From positions 62,001 through 126,000 of the forward strand of contig JAEUMQ010000004.1 of NCBI GenBank assembly GCA_016791425.1: a stretch of DNA of 64,000 nt, given 5' to 3'. The notes beneath the pieces were generated by a model, which did not search any database, was not told the origin of the DNA, and worked only from the letters and a program-made list of their open reading frames with translations. Made by a program: the position numbers and the translations under genes. Positions 22,847-32,134 of this stretch are shown here, one piece after another. The DNA comes from Hyphomonadaceae bacterium. Its GTDB lineage: Bacteria > Pseudomonadota > Alphaproteobacteria > Caulobacterales > Aquidulcibacteraceae. Position 1 is the first letter of the stretch. Each line of letters starts with the position of its first letter.

Positions 22847-25045
22847 ATGAAATCCGAAACTCTCCAGTTGCGCCTCGTGGGACCGACGTTGCTTGTCGGC
22901 GTCCTCTCCGCGGCGGTGCTCATGCTCTTTCTGCTGACCCTGTCGGGACGCGCCGATATGGAAGCCCAGGCGCGCGAGGAGCGTCTCGTCGCCAACGGCG
23001 TCGCCGGGCGGATCGCCGAGATCGAACATGCCGTGACGCCGCAAACGGTTTGGGACGACGCCGTCGCGCATCTCGACAACGCCTTCGATCCCGCCTGGGC
23101 GCGCGCCAATATCGGCCAGTTCCTGTGGCAGACGGGCGGCTTCGCGGCGACCTTCGTGCTCGATGCGGCCGCGCAGCCGCGCTTCGCGATGATCGACGGC
23201 GCCGAAGCGTCGGCTTCCGCCGCCTTTGCGCCTTTCGCCGCTCAGGCCGCGGGCCTGATCGCCGACGTGCGCGCCGCCGAGGCCGGGCGCGCGCCGCTGC
23301 GCCCCGCGGGCGGCGCAATGGTGGCCGCGCCAATTCAATCGAGCGCCGTGGCCGTCGTCGGTGGACGCTTCTTCGTTCTCACCGCCACTCTCGTGCAGCC
23401 GGACTTCGGCTCCCGCTTGCCCAAGGGCGCGACGGCCCCGATCGTCCTCACCGGCGCCGAACTTGGCGGCGATTTTCTCCGCGCGTTCGAGCGCCGCTTC
23501 CTGCTGCGCAATCTTGGCCTGCACGCCGGCGCGTTCGATGCCGGGCCTGGCGAGGCGCATGTCGCGCTCCGTGCGCGCGGCGGCGAGGTCCTCGCCACGC
23601 TCGCCTGGGCGCCTGAGCATCCCGGCGCCGCGATGCTCCGTCAGGCGATCGTGCCGATCATGCTGGTGGTGATCGGGCTCGTCGCCATCTCCTACCTCCT
23701 CTTCCGCGGCAGCCGCCGCATGGCCCACAGCCTCATCGTCAGCGAGGCGCGCGCCATGCACCTGGCGCAGCACGATGCGCTGACCGGGCTGCCGAACCGC
23801 CTCCACTTCACTGAGCGCCTGTCGCACGCGCTGGAGCGCGCCCGCCGCACCGGCGGCGAGATCGCCGTGCTCTGCCTCGATCTCGACCGCTTCAAGGAGG
23901 TCAACGACACGCTCGGCCACCATTGCGGCGACGAGCTGATCCGCGAAGCCGCGCGGCGCCTGGCGATGACCTGCCGCGCATCGGATTCGCTCGCCCGTCT
24001 CGGCGGCGACGAGTTCGCCATCGTGCAGACCGACGCCACCGCGCACAGCGCCGCCATCCTCGCCCGCCGCGTCGTCGAGACGCTCTCCGGCGCGGTGGAG
24101 CTGCCGGCCGGCCGCGCCTTTCTCTCCTGCTCCGTCGGCGTGACCCTGGTCGCCAGCGCCGAGGCCGACGCCACCGAGGCCATGCGCCAGGCCGATCTCG
24201 CGCTCTACCGCGCCAAGGAGCGCGGCCGCGCTCAATTCTGCTTCTTCGAAGTGGAGATGGACGCTGCGCTCCGTGCGCGCCGCGTGCTGGAGCAGGATCT
24301 GCGCGACGCCCTCGCCAACGGCGATCTGGAGCTCGCCTACCAGCCGCAGGTCAACGCCAGGGGCGTCGTCACCGGGCTCGAAGCGCTGGCGCGCTGGACG
24401 CATCCGAGACGCGGGCCCATCTCGCCGTCCGTGTTCGTGCCCGTGGCGGAGGAGTGCGGCCTCATCGAACAGCTCGGCATGTTCGCGATGCGGCGCGCGT
24501 TCCTGGATTCGCGCCGCTGGCCGAACCTCCGCATGAGCATCAACATCTCCGCGCATCAATTGCGCATGCGCGATTTCATCGAGCGCGTCGCCGAGCTCGT
24601 TCGCGAGACGAGCATCGATCCCATGCGCATCGAGCTCGAGATCACCGAGGGCGTGCTGCTGGGCGATGATCCCGAGACGCACGCCGCGCTGCAGCGCCTG
24701 CGCCAGATGGGCTTCTCCCTCGCCCTCGACGATTTCGGCACCGGCTATTCGAGCCTCTCCTATCTGCGCCGCTTCCCCGTCAACAAGATCAAGATCGACC
24801 GTTCCTTCGTCGCGAGCCTCGGGCTCGACAGCGAGGCCGACGCCGTCGTGGCTGCGATCGTCAAGCTGGCGCGCGCGCTCAATCTCGGGATCATCGCCGA
24901 GGGCGTGGAGACGAATGCCCAGCGCAAGCGCCTGATGAGCGCCGGCTGCGACGAGTTCCAGGGCTTCCTCACCGGCCGCCCCGCCACCGCCGCCGAGATC
25001 GACGCCCTCAACGCCGCCGTTTGCGAAGCTGTCCCGGCCGCCTGA
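22847..25045 (+). CDS. CHASE4-GGDEF-EAL cyclic-di-GMP signalling protein
   Basis: This 732-residue membrane protein has a transmembrane helix at residues 10-32 and a periplasmic CHASE4-type sensor (DAVAHLDNAFDPAWARANIGQFLWQTGGFAATFVLD). A second helix (IVPIMLVVIGLVAISYLLF) follows, then a GGDEF domain (intact GGDEF at residues 386-390, with an RxxD inhibition motif before it) and an EAL domain (EAL at 512-514, later DDFGTGYSSLSYLRRFPVNKIKID). Both active-site signatures are intact, so it may be bifunctional. The ATG at 22847 is chosen; a TTG 33 bases earlier is also possible. Its stop abuts the TIR gene's stop. Confidence 0.93.
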   Translation: MKSETLQLRLVGPTLLVGVLSAAVLMLFLLTLSGRADMEAQAREERLVANGVAGRIAEIEHAVTPQTVWDDAVAHLDNAFDPAWARANIGQFLWQTGGFAATFVLDAAAQPRFAMIDGAEASASAAFAPFAAQAAGLIADVRAAEAGRAPLRPAGGAMVAAPIQSSAVAVVGGRFFVLTATLVQPDFGSRLPKGATAPIVLTGAELGGDFLRAFERRFLLRNLGLHAGAFDAGPGEAHVALRARGGEVLATLAWAPEHPGAAMLRQAIVPIMLVVIGLVAISYLLFRGSRRMAHSLIVSEARAMHLAQHDALTGLPNRLHFTERLSHALERARRTGGEIAVLCLDLDRFKEVNDTLGHHCGDELIREAARRLAMTCRASDSLARLGGDEFAIVQTDATAHSAAILARRVVETLSGAVELPAGRAFLSCSVGVTLVASAEADATEAMRQADLALYRAKERGRAQFCFFEVEMDAALRARRVLEQDLRDALANGDLELAYQPQVNARGVVTGLEALARWTHPRRGPISPSVFVPVAEECGLIEQLGMFAMRRAFLDSRRWPNLRMSINISAHQLRMRDFIERVAELVRETSIDPMRIELEITEGVLLGDDPETHAALQRLRQMGFSLALDDFGTGYSSLSYLRRFPVNKIKIDRSFVASLGLDSEADAVVAAIVKLARALNLGIIAEGVETNAQRKRLMSAGCDEFQGFLTGRPATAAEIDALNAAVCEAVPAA

Positions 25046-26176
25046 TCAGGGCGCGACGCCGAGCGCGAGCAGATCCGCGCGCACGCGCTCGATGCGCAGC
25101 ACCTTGCCGTCGCCGCGCATGAGGCCGACCACACGCCCTTCGTCGTTGTAGACCGGCGCGCCGGGCAGGCCGCCGGGGCTGATGCAATCGTTCGCGCTCA
25201 CGCCGTCTTGCGGCGCCTGAAGCGAACACGGCTCGGCGAGGACATAGGCGACCCTCTCGCCCACGAAGGCGCCGGGACGAACCCTGTCGCTGGTCCGCTC
25301 GCCGAGCGGCGGCGGCCTTGCGCCGGGCGCCTCGGCGACGAATTCATAGACCGCGATCGCGCCGCGGGCCTGCCGTCCGCTCATCACCAGCGGATAGGTC
25401 GATCCGTCCGTACGCTGAAAATAAGTCCCCCCCGATTCGACGTCGCACTCGGCGACGGTCACGACATGCCGCAGATCGATCATCGCGCCGTTGCAGGCCG
25501 GGTCCATGCCCCTATTGAGGATCAGCGCGGTGGCGAGCTTTGCCTGCATGAGGGCCGGCCATGCGGTTGGCGCCGACGAGGCGGCGGCGCCTGTCGCGCC
25601 GCCGGTCGTGGGAGTATGGGCCGGCTCCGTGATCGCCGGCGCCTCGGCCGTCTCATGCTCCGCCTCGCCGCCGCGCGACCAGAAGAAGGCCGCGGCCCCG
25701 GCGATGATGAGCAGGCCGAGCGCGATGAGCGGCAGGAGGTTCGGTCCGCGCGTCTTCACCCGCGGCGGCGGCCCGGGAGGCCCTTTGCGCACCAGGTCCG
25801 AAACCGCGATGCGCACTTTCGCCCATTCGCCGTTCGCCGCATCGCCGTTCCATCCCGCGAGCTCCGCGACCTGGATCTGGTTGAACGGGATCGGCGGAAT
25901 GAATCCTTTCTCGATCGAGGTCTGCACCAGCTTCGATTGCTGGCGCGCCATGTCGGCCTCCGCGCGCACCCATTGCGACGTCGCCGCCGCGTCCGACCAG
26001 GCGACGACCACGGCCTTGGCCTTGCCGATTTCCTCGGTGATGACGTCGGCATAGGCGCGGTGCGGCGGCAGTTCCGCGTCCCACCAGACGTCATAGCCGT
26101 CCGCTTCCAGCGCTTGCGCGAGCCGCGCGACGAACGCCTTGGATGTCTTGGCGTAGGAGATGAAAACGTCGGCCAT
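25046..26176 (-). CDS. TIR domain protein with transmembrane helix and degenerate trypsin-like domain
   Basis: This 376-residue protein has three parts. Residues 1-130 form a TIR domain: DVFISYAKTSKAFVARLAQALEADGYDVWWD, with W69-V-R-A-E73, where Glu73 is in the position of the catalytic NADase glutamate. Residues 147-166 are one membrane helix, and 167-205 are an Ala/Thr/Pro linker. Residues 206-376 resemble a trypsin fold with four cysteines, but the His region reads TVAEC (Glu243 where His is expected) and the Ser region reads GLPGAP (Pro338 for Ser). The protease is therefore probably dead. It follows an amidohydrolase gene by eight bases, so it is in its operon. Confidence 0.85.
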   Translation of the reverse strand: MADVFISYAKTSKAFVARLAQALEADGYDVWWDAELPPHRAYADVITEEIGKAKAVVVAWSDAAATSQWVRAEADMARQQSKLVQTSIEKGFIPPIPFNQIQVAELAGWNGDAANGEWAKVRIAVSDLVRKGPPGPPPRVKTRGPNLLPLIALGLLIIAGAAAFFWSRGGEAEHETAEAPAITEPAHTPTTGGATGAAASSAPTAWPALMQAKLATALILNRGMDPACNGAMIDLRHVVTVAECDVESGGTYFQRTDGSTYPLVMSGRQARGAIAVYEFVAEAPGARPPPLGERTSDRVRPGAFVGERVAYVLAEPCSLQAPQDGVSANDCISPGGLPGAPVYNDEGRVVGLMRGDGKVLRIERVRADLLALGVAP

Positions 26177-26184
26177 GATCCCTC

Positions 26185-28224
26185 TTACCTCGGTGCGCCG
26201 GAGATGCCTGCCGCCGCGCGCAGGTCCGACGCCTGCATCAGCCGTCCGTCGCGCATCACGAGTTCGACCTGCCGGAGCGCGCTGATGTTCGCGCCCGGGT
26301 CGCCGTTGACGAGCACGAGATCGGCCGCTTTGCCGACCGCGATCGAGCCCGTCTCCTCGCCGAGCCCGAAGAGCCGGGCCGGAACGATGGTCGCGGTCGC
26401 CAGCGCTTCCGCCGGCGTCATTCCCGCCGACACATAAAGCTCAAGCTCATGGATGAGCGCGATGCCGTAATCGTCGGTGCCCGCCACGATTGTCACGCCG
26501 CGGCGATGCAGCTCGCCCGTCAGCGCGATCATCTTGGCGAAGCTGGCCCGCATGCGCGCGCGCGGCAGATCGTCGAGCGCCTTGATGCCGCCGCCGCGCA
26601 GGCCCCGCGCGAATTGCGGCGGCAGCGTGCTGACATAGGCCGCATAGGACGGGCCGAGCTCGCCGCGCTCCGGCACGTAGAGCCCTTCGAACGCAACCAG
26701 CGTCGGATCGACCGCGATGCCGCGCCGCGCGATCTCGTCGAGGTAGGCGCGCATCGCCGGCGCGTTGAAATCGACGTCGGCGCCGAAGCGGCCGGGGCCG
26801 TAGAAGCGTTGCAGCCCGTTTGACACGCGGATCACGTCGTCCGGCGCGGCCTGCATGATCACCCAATTGATGTGCGTGATCTCGTTGTAGCCCGCGCGGA
26901 TCGCCTGCAGCGGCCGCATCCCGGCCGGCACGTGTCCGTGCACGCGCAGGCCCTGCCGCCGCGCCTCCGCGGCGATCGGCGCCACCAGCGACGGCGAAAG
27001 CGTCCCGTAGAGCTTCACCCCGATATAGCCGTCGGCCTTCGCCTTGCGCACCGCCGCGATCGCCTCGCGACGGTTTGTGACGATCGTGCCGCTCTGCGCC
27101 GAGAACTCGCCGCGCCCGTCGATCAGCAGCGAAGCGACGATGCGCGGGCCGAGCAGCTCGCCCGCCTCGATGCGCCGCTTGCGCGGCAGCATCACCGCGC
27201 CGTCATTGCCCGGATCGCGCACGCTCGTGATGCCCTGCGCGAGCAGGAACGGGCCGGTGACGTCGTCGCCATAATGCTGGTGGCTGTCCCACAGGCCCGG
27301 AACGAGCGTGCGCCCTGCGCCCTGGATCACGTCGGCGCGGTTCGGCAACGCGATCGCCGCGGCCGGCCCGACTGCGCTGATGCGCCCGTCCGTGACCACG
27401 ACCGATTGCCCATCGCGGAAGGCGCGCGCTTCCGCGTCGTAGACGCGCACGTTCTGGAACACGATCGGCTGGCTGGCGCGCCGTGCGATCCGATCGACGA
27501 GAGCGGCGCTGCGGGTGGCGAGCGCGGCGTCCTGCGCGTCGCTCAATTGCTGCGTCACGCCTTCCCAGCCGGCCGGCAGATAGCTGAGCCAGCTGACATA
27601 GGCGAAGAAACGGTCGCCATCGTACCAGATCGGCAGCGGCGAGAGGTCGTAGCCGATGATGGCGTAGGCGGTGAGCGTCTTGGTTTGGCCGCCGCTGGAG
27701 ACGGTCGCTTCGGTCAGCCGCTCGAGACGCGCCTGCCCGGAGGGAAGCAGGTCCAGCGTCTGGTTGGGCGCGCGCCGGAGCGCATCGACGAACGCGATGG
27801 TGGAATCGATCGTGCCCCCGAGCGAGGCGTAGAAGAGGCCCGGCCGCATCGCATCCGCGCCGCTATCGACCGGGCTGTGGAAGGCGTAGCGCCCGTTCTC
27901 GATCCCGAAGCTCTCGGCCGCGTCGCCCTCCGGAACCACGCCGCGGACGATCTGGCCTTGCAGCGCGCCGTCCGGGGCGAGCCTGAGCTGCTGGTCGATG
28001 TCGGTGACGAAGCCGCGCAGCACGATGTTCTCGCGCGACCAGCGCACCCCGTCCGGCGTGGTCCATCGCGTCGATTGGCCGTGCCGGGAGGAGGAGGACG
28101 AGATCGACCAGGTTTCCGCGCCCGCCGGCGCCTGGGCCAGCTCCGCGACCGGGGTCTGTGCGCCCGCCTGCGGCCCTGCCGCCAAGAGCGCGTACGCCGC
28201 GAGCGCGGCGACGATCCGGATCAT
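26185..28224 (-). CDS. Amidohydrolase family protein, secreted
   Basis: This 679-residue protein begins with a signal peptide (MIRIVAALAAYALLAAGPQAGAQT). The N-terminal 240 residues are a beta-rich domain. A large amidohydrolase domain follows, with metal-site blocks LWDSHQHYGDDVTGP, GLRVHGHVPAG, NEITHINWVIM and VAGTDDYG. It resembles imidazolonepropionase-like, peptidase-related secreted amidohydrolases. A residual catalytic Lys/His set is likely, but I do not name a substrate. The start ATG at 28224 gives the signal peptide; the frame upstream of it is a shadow. The TIR gene lies eight bases downstream. Confidence 0.88.
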   Translation of the reverse strand: MIRIVAALAAYALLAAGPQAGAQTPVAELAQAPAGAETWSISSSSSRHGQSTRWTTPDGVRWSRENIVLRGFVTDIDQQLRLAPDGALQGQIVRGVVPEGDAAESFGIENGRYAFHSPVDSGADAMRPGLFYASLGGTIDSTIAFVDALRRAPNQTLDLLPSGQARLERLTEATVSSGGQTKTLTAYAIIGYDLSPLPIWYDGDRFFAYVSWLSYLPAGWEGVTQQLSDAQDAALATRSAALVDRIARRASQPIVFQNVRVYDAEARAFRDGQSVVVTDGRISAVGPAAAIALPNRADVIQGAGRTLVPGLWDSHQHYGDDVTGPFLLAQGITSVRDPGNDGAVMLPRKRRIEAGELLGPRIVASLLIDGRGEFSAQSGTIVTNRREAIAAVRKAKADGYIGVKLYGTLSPSLVAPIAAEARRQGLRVHGHVPAGMRPLQAIRAGYNEITHINWVIMQAAPDDVIRVSNGLQRFYGPGRFGADVDFNAPAMRAYLDEIARRGIAVDPTLVAFEGLYVPERGELGPSYAAYVSTLPPQFARGLRGGGIKALDDLPRARMRASFAKMIALTGELHRRGVTIVAGTDDYGIALIHELELYVSAGMTPAEALATATIVPARLFGLGEETGSIAVGKAADLVLVNGDPGANISALRQVELVMRDGRLMQASDLRAAAGISGAPR

Positions 28225-28419
28225 GAGGCCCCTCCCACCTTGATTGGGGCCGCACTTTAACGGCATGGGACCGCAATCCAGCAATTCCCTTTTTCCGGGC
28301 GCGCCGCTATATGGCTGCCACCGGCTTGAACTAGCGCGCACCTCGCTGATCAGCCGTCTTCGAAAGCCAGATGGGAATTTCCCGGCCTCGAAGCCGGGCG
28401 AGGGCGTTTGGAGAACGCG

Positions 28420-29043
28420 ATGACCCAGAATGTCCTGATGCCCAAGGCCACCGCCGTGTGGCTCATCGAACAGACCTCGCTCGCCTTCGACCAGGTTGCG
28501 GATTTCTGCGGGCTCCATCCGCTCGAAGTGCAGGGCATCGCCAACGAGGATGTCGCCAAGGGCATCCGCGGCGTCGATCCGATCGCTGGCGGGTTCCTGT
28601 CGCGCGAAGAGATCGACAAGGCCGAGGCCAATCCGAAATACCGGATGAAGCCGCTCGCCCCCAAGCGCATCGACATCCCGCAGCCCAAGAAGAAGGGCGC
28701 CCGCTACACGCCTGTCGCCCGCCGGCAGGATCGCCCCGACGCGATCGCCTGGTTCCTGCGCAACCATCCCGAAGTGGCCGACGCCAAGATCGTGCGCCTG
28801 ATCGGGACGACGAAATCGACGATCGAGCAGGTGCGTTCGCGCACGCACTGGAATTCCTCCAACCTCAAGCCGGTCGATCCCGTGTCGCTGGGCCTCTGCA
28901 CCCAGATCGAGCTCGATCAGGTGGTCGCCGAGGCCGCCGCCGCGAAGGCCCGCGCCGATGCGCGCGCCGCCCGTGCGAGCGGCGCAACGCTTCGGCCCGC
29001 GAGCGAGACGACTGCGCCGGCAGAGACCCCTCTCGAGGAATAG
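28420..29043 (+). CDS. trcR: TrcR-type DUF1013 cell-cycle regulator
   Basis: This 207-residue protein is the DUF1013 family: TAVWLIEQTSLAFDQVADFCGLHPLEVQGIANEDVAKGIRGVDPI, then KYRMKPLAPKRIDIPQPKKKGARYTPVARRQDRPDAIAWFLRNHPE and a sequence ending in the LIGTTKSTIEQVRSRTHWNSSNL helix-turn-helix-like region. It is conserved across alphaproteobacteria, and NCBI uses the name TrcR for it. The start at ATG 28420 gives MTQNVLMPK. The tail (residues 170-207) is Ala/Thr-rich. It is monocistronic and converges on the antiporter gene. Confidence 0.93.
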   Translation: MTQNVLMPKATAVWLIEQTSLAFDQVADFCGLHPLEVQGIANEDVAKGIRGVDPIAGGFLSREEIDKAEANPKYRMKPLAPKRIDIPQPKKKGARYTPVARRQDRPDAIAWFLRNHPEVADAKIVRLIGTTKSTIEQVRSRTHWNSSNLKPVDPVSLGLCTQIELDQVVAEAAAAKARADARAARASGATLRPASETTAPAETPLEE

Positions 29044-29047
29044 CCGA

Positions 29048-30730
29048 TCAAGCCGCCGCGGCGTCGGCGAGCATTTGTGAGGCGATCTCCCGCTCGCCCA
29101 TGATGACGCGGTCGGCGCCGTTGGCGCTGAGATGCTCGACCTCCTCGTCGAGGTGCGCGCGCGCCACGATGCGAAGGGCGGCCTTCATCCGCCGCGCGTG
29201 CGCGACGACCTCGCCGGCTTCGAGGCCGTTCGGCACCGCCACGAGCAGCAGCCGCGCGCGCTCGATGCCGGCGGCGTGCAGTACGCCGTCGCGCACGCCG
29301 TTGCCGAGGATGGCTGTCCGCCCGCCGCGCCGCAGGCCCTCGACGCGGTCGATGTCGCTTTCGATCACCACAGCCGGAATTCCCTGCGCGAAGAGAGAGT
29401 CCGCGACGCGTCGCCCGACGCGCCCGTAGCCGACCACGATGACGTGGTCGCTTTCCGTGACGCTGACCGGATCGTTGGCGGCGGCGATCGCCGCGTCGCT
29501 TTCCTGCCTCAGCCTCTGTGCGCGCATCCGGTCGGCGATCACGAAGATCGCCGGATTGAGCGTGATCGAGAGAATGGCGCCGGCGAGCACCAGATCGCGC
29601 GCGCCCTCCGGAAGCAGGCCGAGGCTGAGGCCCAGCGTCACCAGTATGAAGGAGAATTCGCCGATCTGCGCGAGGCTCGCGGAAATCAGCACGGCCGTGT
29701 CGGTCGGAAACCGGAACGCCTTCACGATGAGGAACGCCGCGATCGATTTGCCGACCATGATGATGAGCAGGGTGGCGAGCACCGCCAGCGGCTGCTCGAT
29801 CAGCACCCGCGGATTGAAGAGCATGCCGACCGACACGAAGAACAGCACCGCGAACGCGTCGCGCAGCGGCAGCGTGTTGTCTGCGGCGCGGTGGCTGAGC
29901 TCGGATTCCTTGAGGATCATGCCGGCGAAGAAGGCGCCCAGCGCGAACGAGACGTCGAAGAAGACGGCTGCGAAATAGGCGATCCCGATGCCGATCGCGA
30001 GCACGCAGAGCGTGAAGAGCTCGCGCGAGCCGGCGCCCGCGACGCGCGCGAGGCACCACGGAATGACCTTCCGGCCGACGAGGAAGACGAGGCCGATGAA
30101 GGCGGCCACCTTCCCGAAGGTGAGGACGAGCGAGGAGACGACGCCCGCGGCGTCGGTTGCGCTTGGCGCCGCGTGCGCCTCCACCGCGGCCGTTGGCGCC
30201 GGGCCGGGCAGGAGCCCTGCGACGACCGGCAGCAGGACGAGCGCGAAAATCATCGCGATGTCCTCCACGATCAGCCACCCGATCGCGACATGGCCGCTGC
30301 GCGTGTCCAGCAGCTGGCGCTCTTCGAGCGCGCGCAGCAGCACGACCGTGCTCGCAACCGAAAGCGCAAGCCCGAAGACGAGGCCGCTCGCCAGCGGCCA
30401 CCCCAGCGACCACGCCAGGATCATGCCCATGATCGTCGCCGCCGCGATCTGCGCCACTGCGCCCGGGATCGCGATGTTCCGGACCGCGAACAGATCCTTG
30501 TAGGAAAAATGCAGTCCCACGCCGAACATGAGCAGGATCACGCCCATCTCGGCGAGCTCCGCGGCGACCTCCGCGTTGGCCACGAACCCTGGCGTGAAAG
30601 GCCCGACCACGACGCCCGCCAGCAAATAGCCGACGATCGGCGAGAATTTGAGGCGGTTGGCGATCAGTCCAAAGACGAAGGCGACGACGAAGCTGGCGGC
30701 GATGGTGGCGATAATCGGCGTATGATGCAT
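29048..30730 (-). CDS. Monovalent cation:proton antiporter-2 family protein (KefB/YbaL-like)
   Basis: This 560-residue CPA2 transporter has about 12 membrane helices, from the N-terminal IIATIAASFVVAFVFGLIANRLKFSPIVGYLLAGVVVGP to the block ending SITLNPAIFVIADRM. A cytoplasmic RCK/TrkA-N domain follows: HVIVVGYGRVGRRVADSLFAQGIPAVVIESD, with the GxGxxG NAD-binding loop, and a region ending in SHxSANGADRVIMGEREIASQML. The start ATG 30730 gives MHHTPIIAT. It should export K+ or Na+ in exchange for protons under control of a nucleotide ligand. It is monocistronic. Confidence 0.93.
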   Translation of the reverse strand: MHHTPIIATIAASFVVAFVFGLIANRLKFSPIVGYLLAGVVVGPFTPGFVANAEVAAELAEMGVILLMFGVGLHFSYKDLFAVRNIAIPGAVAQIAAATIMGMILAWSLGWPLASGLVFGLALSVASTVVLLRALEERQLLDTRSGHVAIGWLIVEDIAMIFALVLLPVVAGLLPGPAPTAAVEAHAAPSATDAAGVVSSLVLTFGKVAAFIGLVFLVGRKVIPWCLARVAGAGSRELFTLCVLAIGIGIAYFAAVFFDVSFALGAFFAGMILKESELSHRAADNTLPLRDAFAVLFFVSVGMLFNPRVLIEQPLAVLATLLIIMVGKSIAAFLIVKAFRFPTDTAVLISASLAQIGEFSFILVTLGLSLGLLPEGARDLVLAGAILSITLNPAIFVIADRMRAQRLRQESDAAIAAANDPVSVTESDHVIVVGYGRVGRRVADSLFAQGIPAVVIESDIDRVEGLRRGGRTAILGNGVRDGVLHAAGIERARLLLVAVPNGLEAGEVVAHARRMKAALRIVARAHLDEEVEHLSANGADRVIMGEREIASQMLADAAAA

Positions 30731-30851
30731 GGCGCGACCATACCAGCGTGAGCCTCGAGGCCAACCCATTGCCTGCCGCCGACGGGCTCGATCTCACACG
30801 ATCGCGTGTGCGTCCGCTTTTTAGACCGGGCGCGGCCGTGCGATTCGGCGC

Positions 30852-31811
30852 TTACATCGTTAGCACCATCTTGCCCGCATGCGCCGAAGCCTGCATGCGC
30901 GCGTGCGCTTCCTCCGCGCGCTCGAGCGGGAAGGTGGAATCAACCGCCGGCTTCACCTTGCCCGCGGCGATCCACGGCCAGACATGCTTCTCCACTTCCC
31001 CGGAGAGCCGGGCCTTTTCCTGAATGCTCCGGCTCCGGAGCGTCGAGCCGGTGAGCGTCAGCCGCTTGCGCATGATGAGCGATAGGTCCACCTCCGCCTT
31101 GGCGCCCATGAGGAACGCGATCATCGCCACCCGCCCGCGCTCCTTGAGGATGGCGAGGTTCTTGGGCGTATAAGGCCCGCCGACCATGTCGAGGATCACA
31201 TCGACGCCGCCGGCGTCCTTGAGCACGGCCTCGAAATCCTCGTCCTTGTAATTGATGCCGCGCTTGGCCCCGAGCTTCTCGCAGAGCGCGACCTTCGCAG
31301 CGTCGCCCGCGGTGGCGTAAACGATCGCTCCCTGTGCGGCGGCCATTTGGATCGCGGTCGTGCCGATGCCGGACGCGCCGCCGTGCACGAGGAAGGTTTC
31401 GCCGGGCTTGAGCGCGCCGCTTTCGAACACGTTGGCCCACACGGTGAACACGGTTTCCGGCAGCGCTGCTGCTTCGATGAGCGAGAGCCCCGCCGGGATC
31501 GGCAGCGCCGAGCCGGCGTCGGCGAGCGCGAACTCCGCATAGCCGCCGCCGCCGAGGAGGGCGCACACCTTGTCTCCCGCGCGCCAGCGCTGGACGTCGC
31601 CGCCCGCCGCGACGACCTCGCCCGCGACCTCGAGCCCCATCGTGTCTGGCGCCCCCGGCGGCGGCGGATAGAAGCCCGCGCGCTGGATGAGGTCGGGGCG
31701 GTTGACGCCCGCGGCAGCCACTTTGATCAGGATCTCGTTCGCCTTGGGCGTGGGCTGCGGCAGCTCGACAATGCTGAGCGGCGCATTTGGGGCGTGGGCG
31801 ATGGCGCGCAT
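30852..31811 (-). CDS. NAD(P)H-quinone oxidoreductase (zeta-crystallin/MDR type)
   Basis: This 319-residue zinc-free medium-chain reductase starts MRAIAHAPNAPLSIVELPQPTPKANEILIKVAAAGVNRPDLIQRAGFYPPPPGAPDTMGLEVAGEVVAAG. It has the cofactor-binding motif HGGASGIGTTAIQMAAAQGAIVYAT and AKVALCEKLGAKRGINYKDEDF. It lacks the Cys cluster of zinc-binding relatives. NADPH-dependent reduction of quinones or enones is the family activity. It is a single gene. Confidence 0.95.
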   Translation of the reverse strand: MRAIAHAPNAPLSIVELPQPTPKANEILIKVAAAGVNRPDLIQRAGFYPPPPGAPDTMGLEVAGEVVAAGGDVQRWRAGDKVCALLGGGGYAEFALADAGSALPIPAGLSLIEAAALPETVFTVWANVFESGALKPGETFLVHGGASGIGTTAIQMAAAQGAIVYATAGDAAKVALCEKLGAKRGINYKDEDFEAVLKDAGGVDVILDMVGGPYTPKNLAILKERGRVAMIAFLMGAKAEVDLSLIMRKRLTLTGSTLRSRSIQEKARLSGEVEKHVWPWIAAGKVKPAVDSTFPLERAEEAHARMQASAHAGKMVLTM

Positions 31812-31903
31812 GGTTTCACTCCGATGTACGCGCGCTCTCGCACTCTTCTGCGCCGGAAGCTAGATTGGCGAGAGACAGGAAGGCGTCGCAAGGAGGATTA
31901 ACC

Positions 31904-32095
31904 ATGATCGAGGACGACCCCTTCGCGCCGGCGCCGAAGAAGCCCGTCTCGATTGAGCTCATGTCGATCGGCGAGCTGGAGGCGCGGATTGTCGCGCTCG
32001 AAGCCGAGATCGAGGTGTGCAAGAAAGCCATAGCTTCGAAGCGGGCGCAGCGCAGTGCTGCAGATTCCCTCTTCTCAGGCCCGCCGGCGTCTTGA
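31904..32095 (+). CDS. DUF1192 family protein
   Basis: This 63-residue small protein has the DUF1192 layout: EDDPFAPAPKKPVSIELMSIGELEARIVALEAEIEVCKKAIASKRAQRSAADSLF, a short N-terminal acidic peptide followed by one coiled coil. AGGAGG lies eight bases before the ATG at 31904. In alphaproteobacteria it lies just upstream of the rcdA (DUF1465) gene, as here. Function unknown. Confidence 0.93.
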   Translation: MIEDDPFAPAPKKPVSIELMSIGELEARIVALEAEIEVCKKAIASKRAQRSAADSLFSGPPAS

Positions 32096-32134
32096 GAACG
32101 TCGGGCTGTTAAGGAAGATGCCCTTCTGAAGGAA

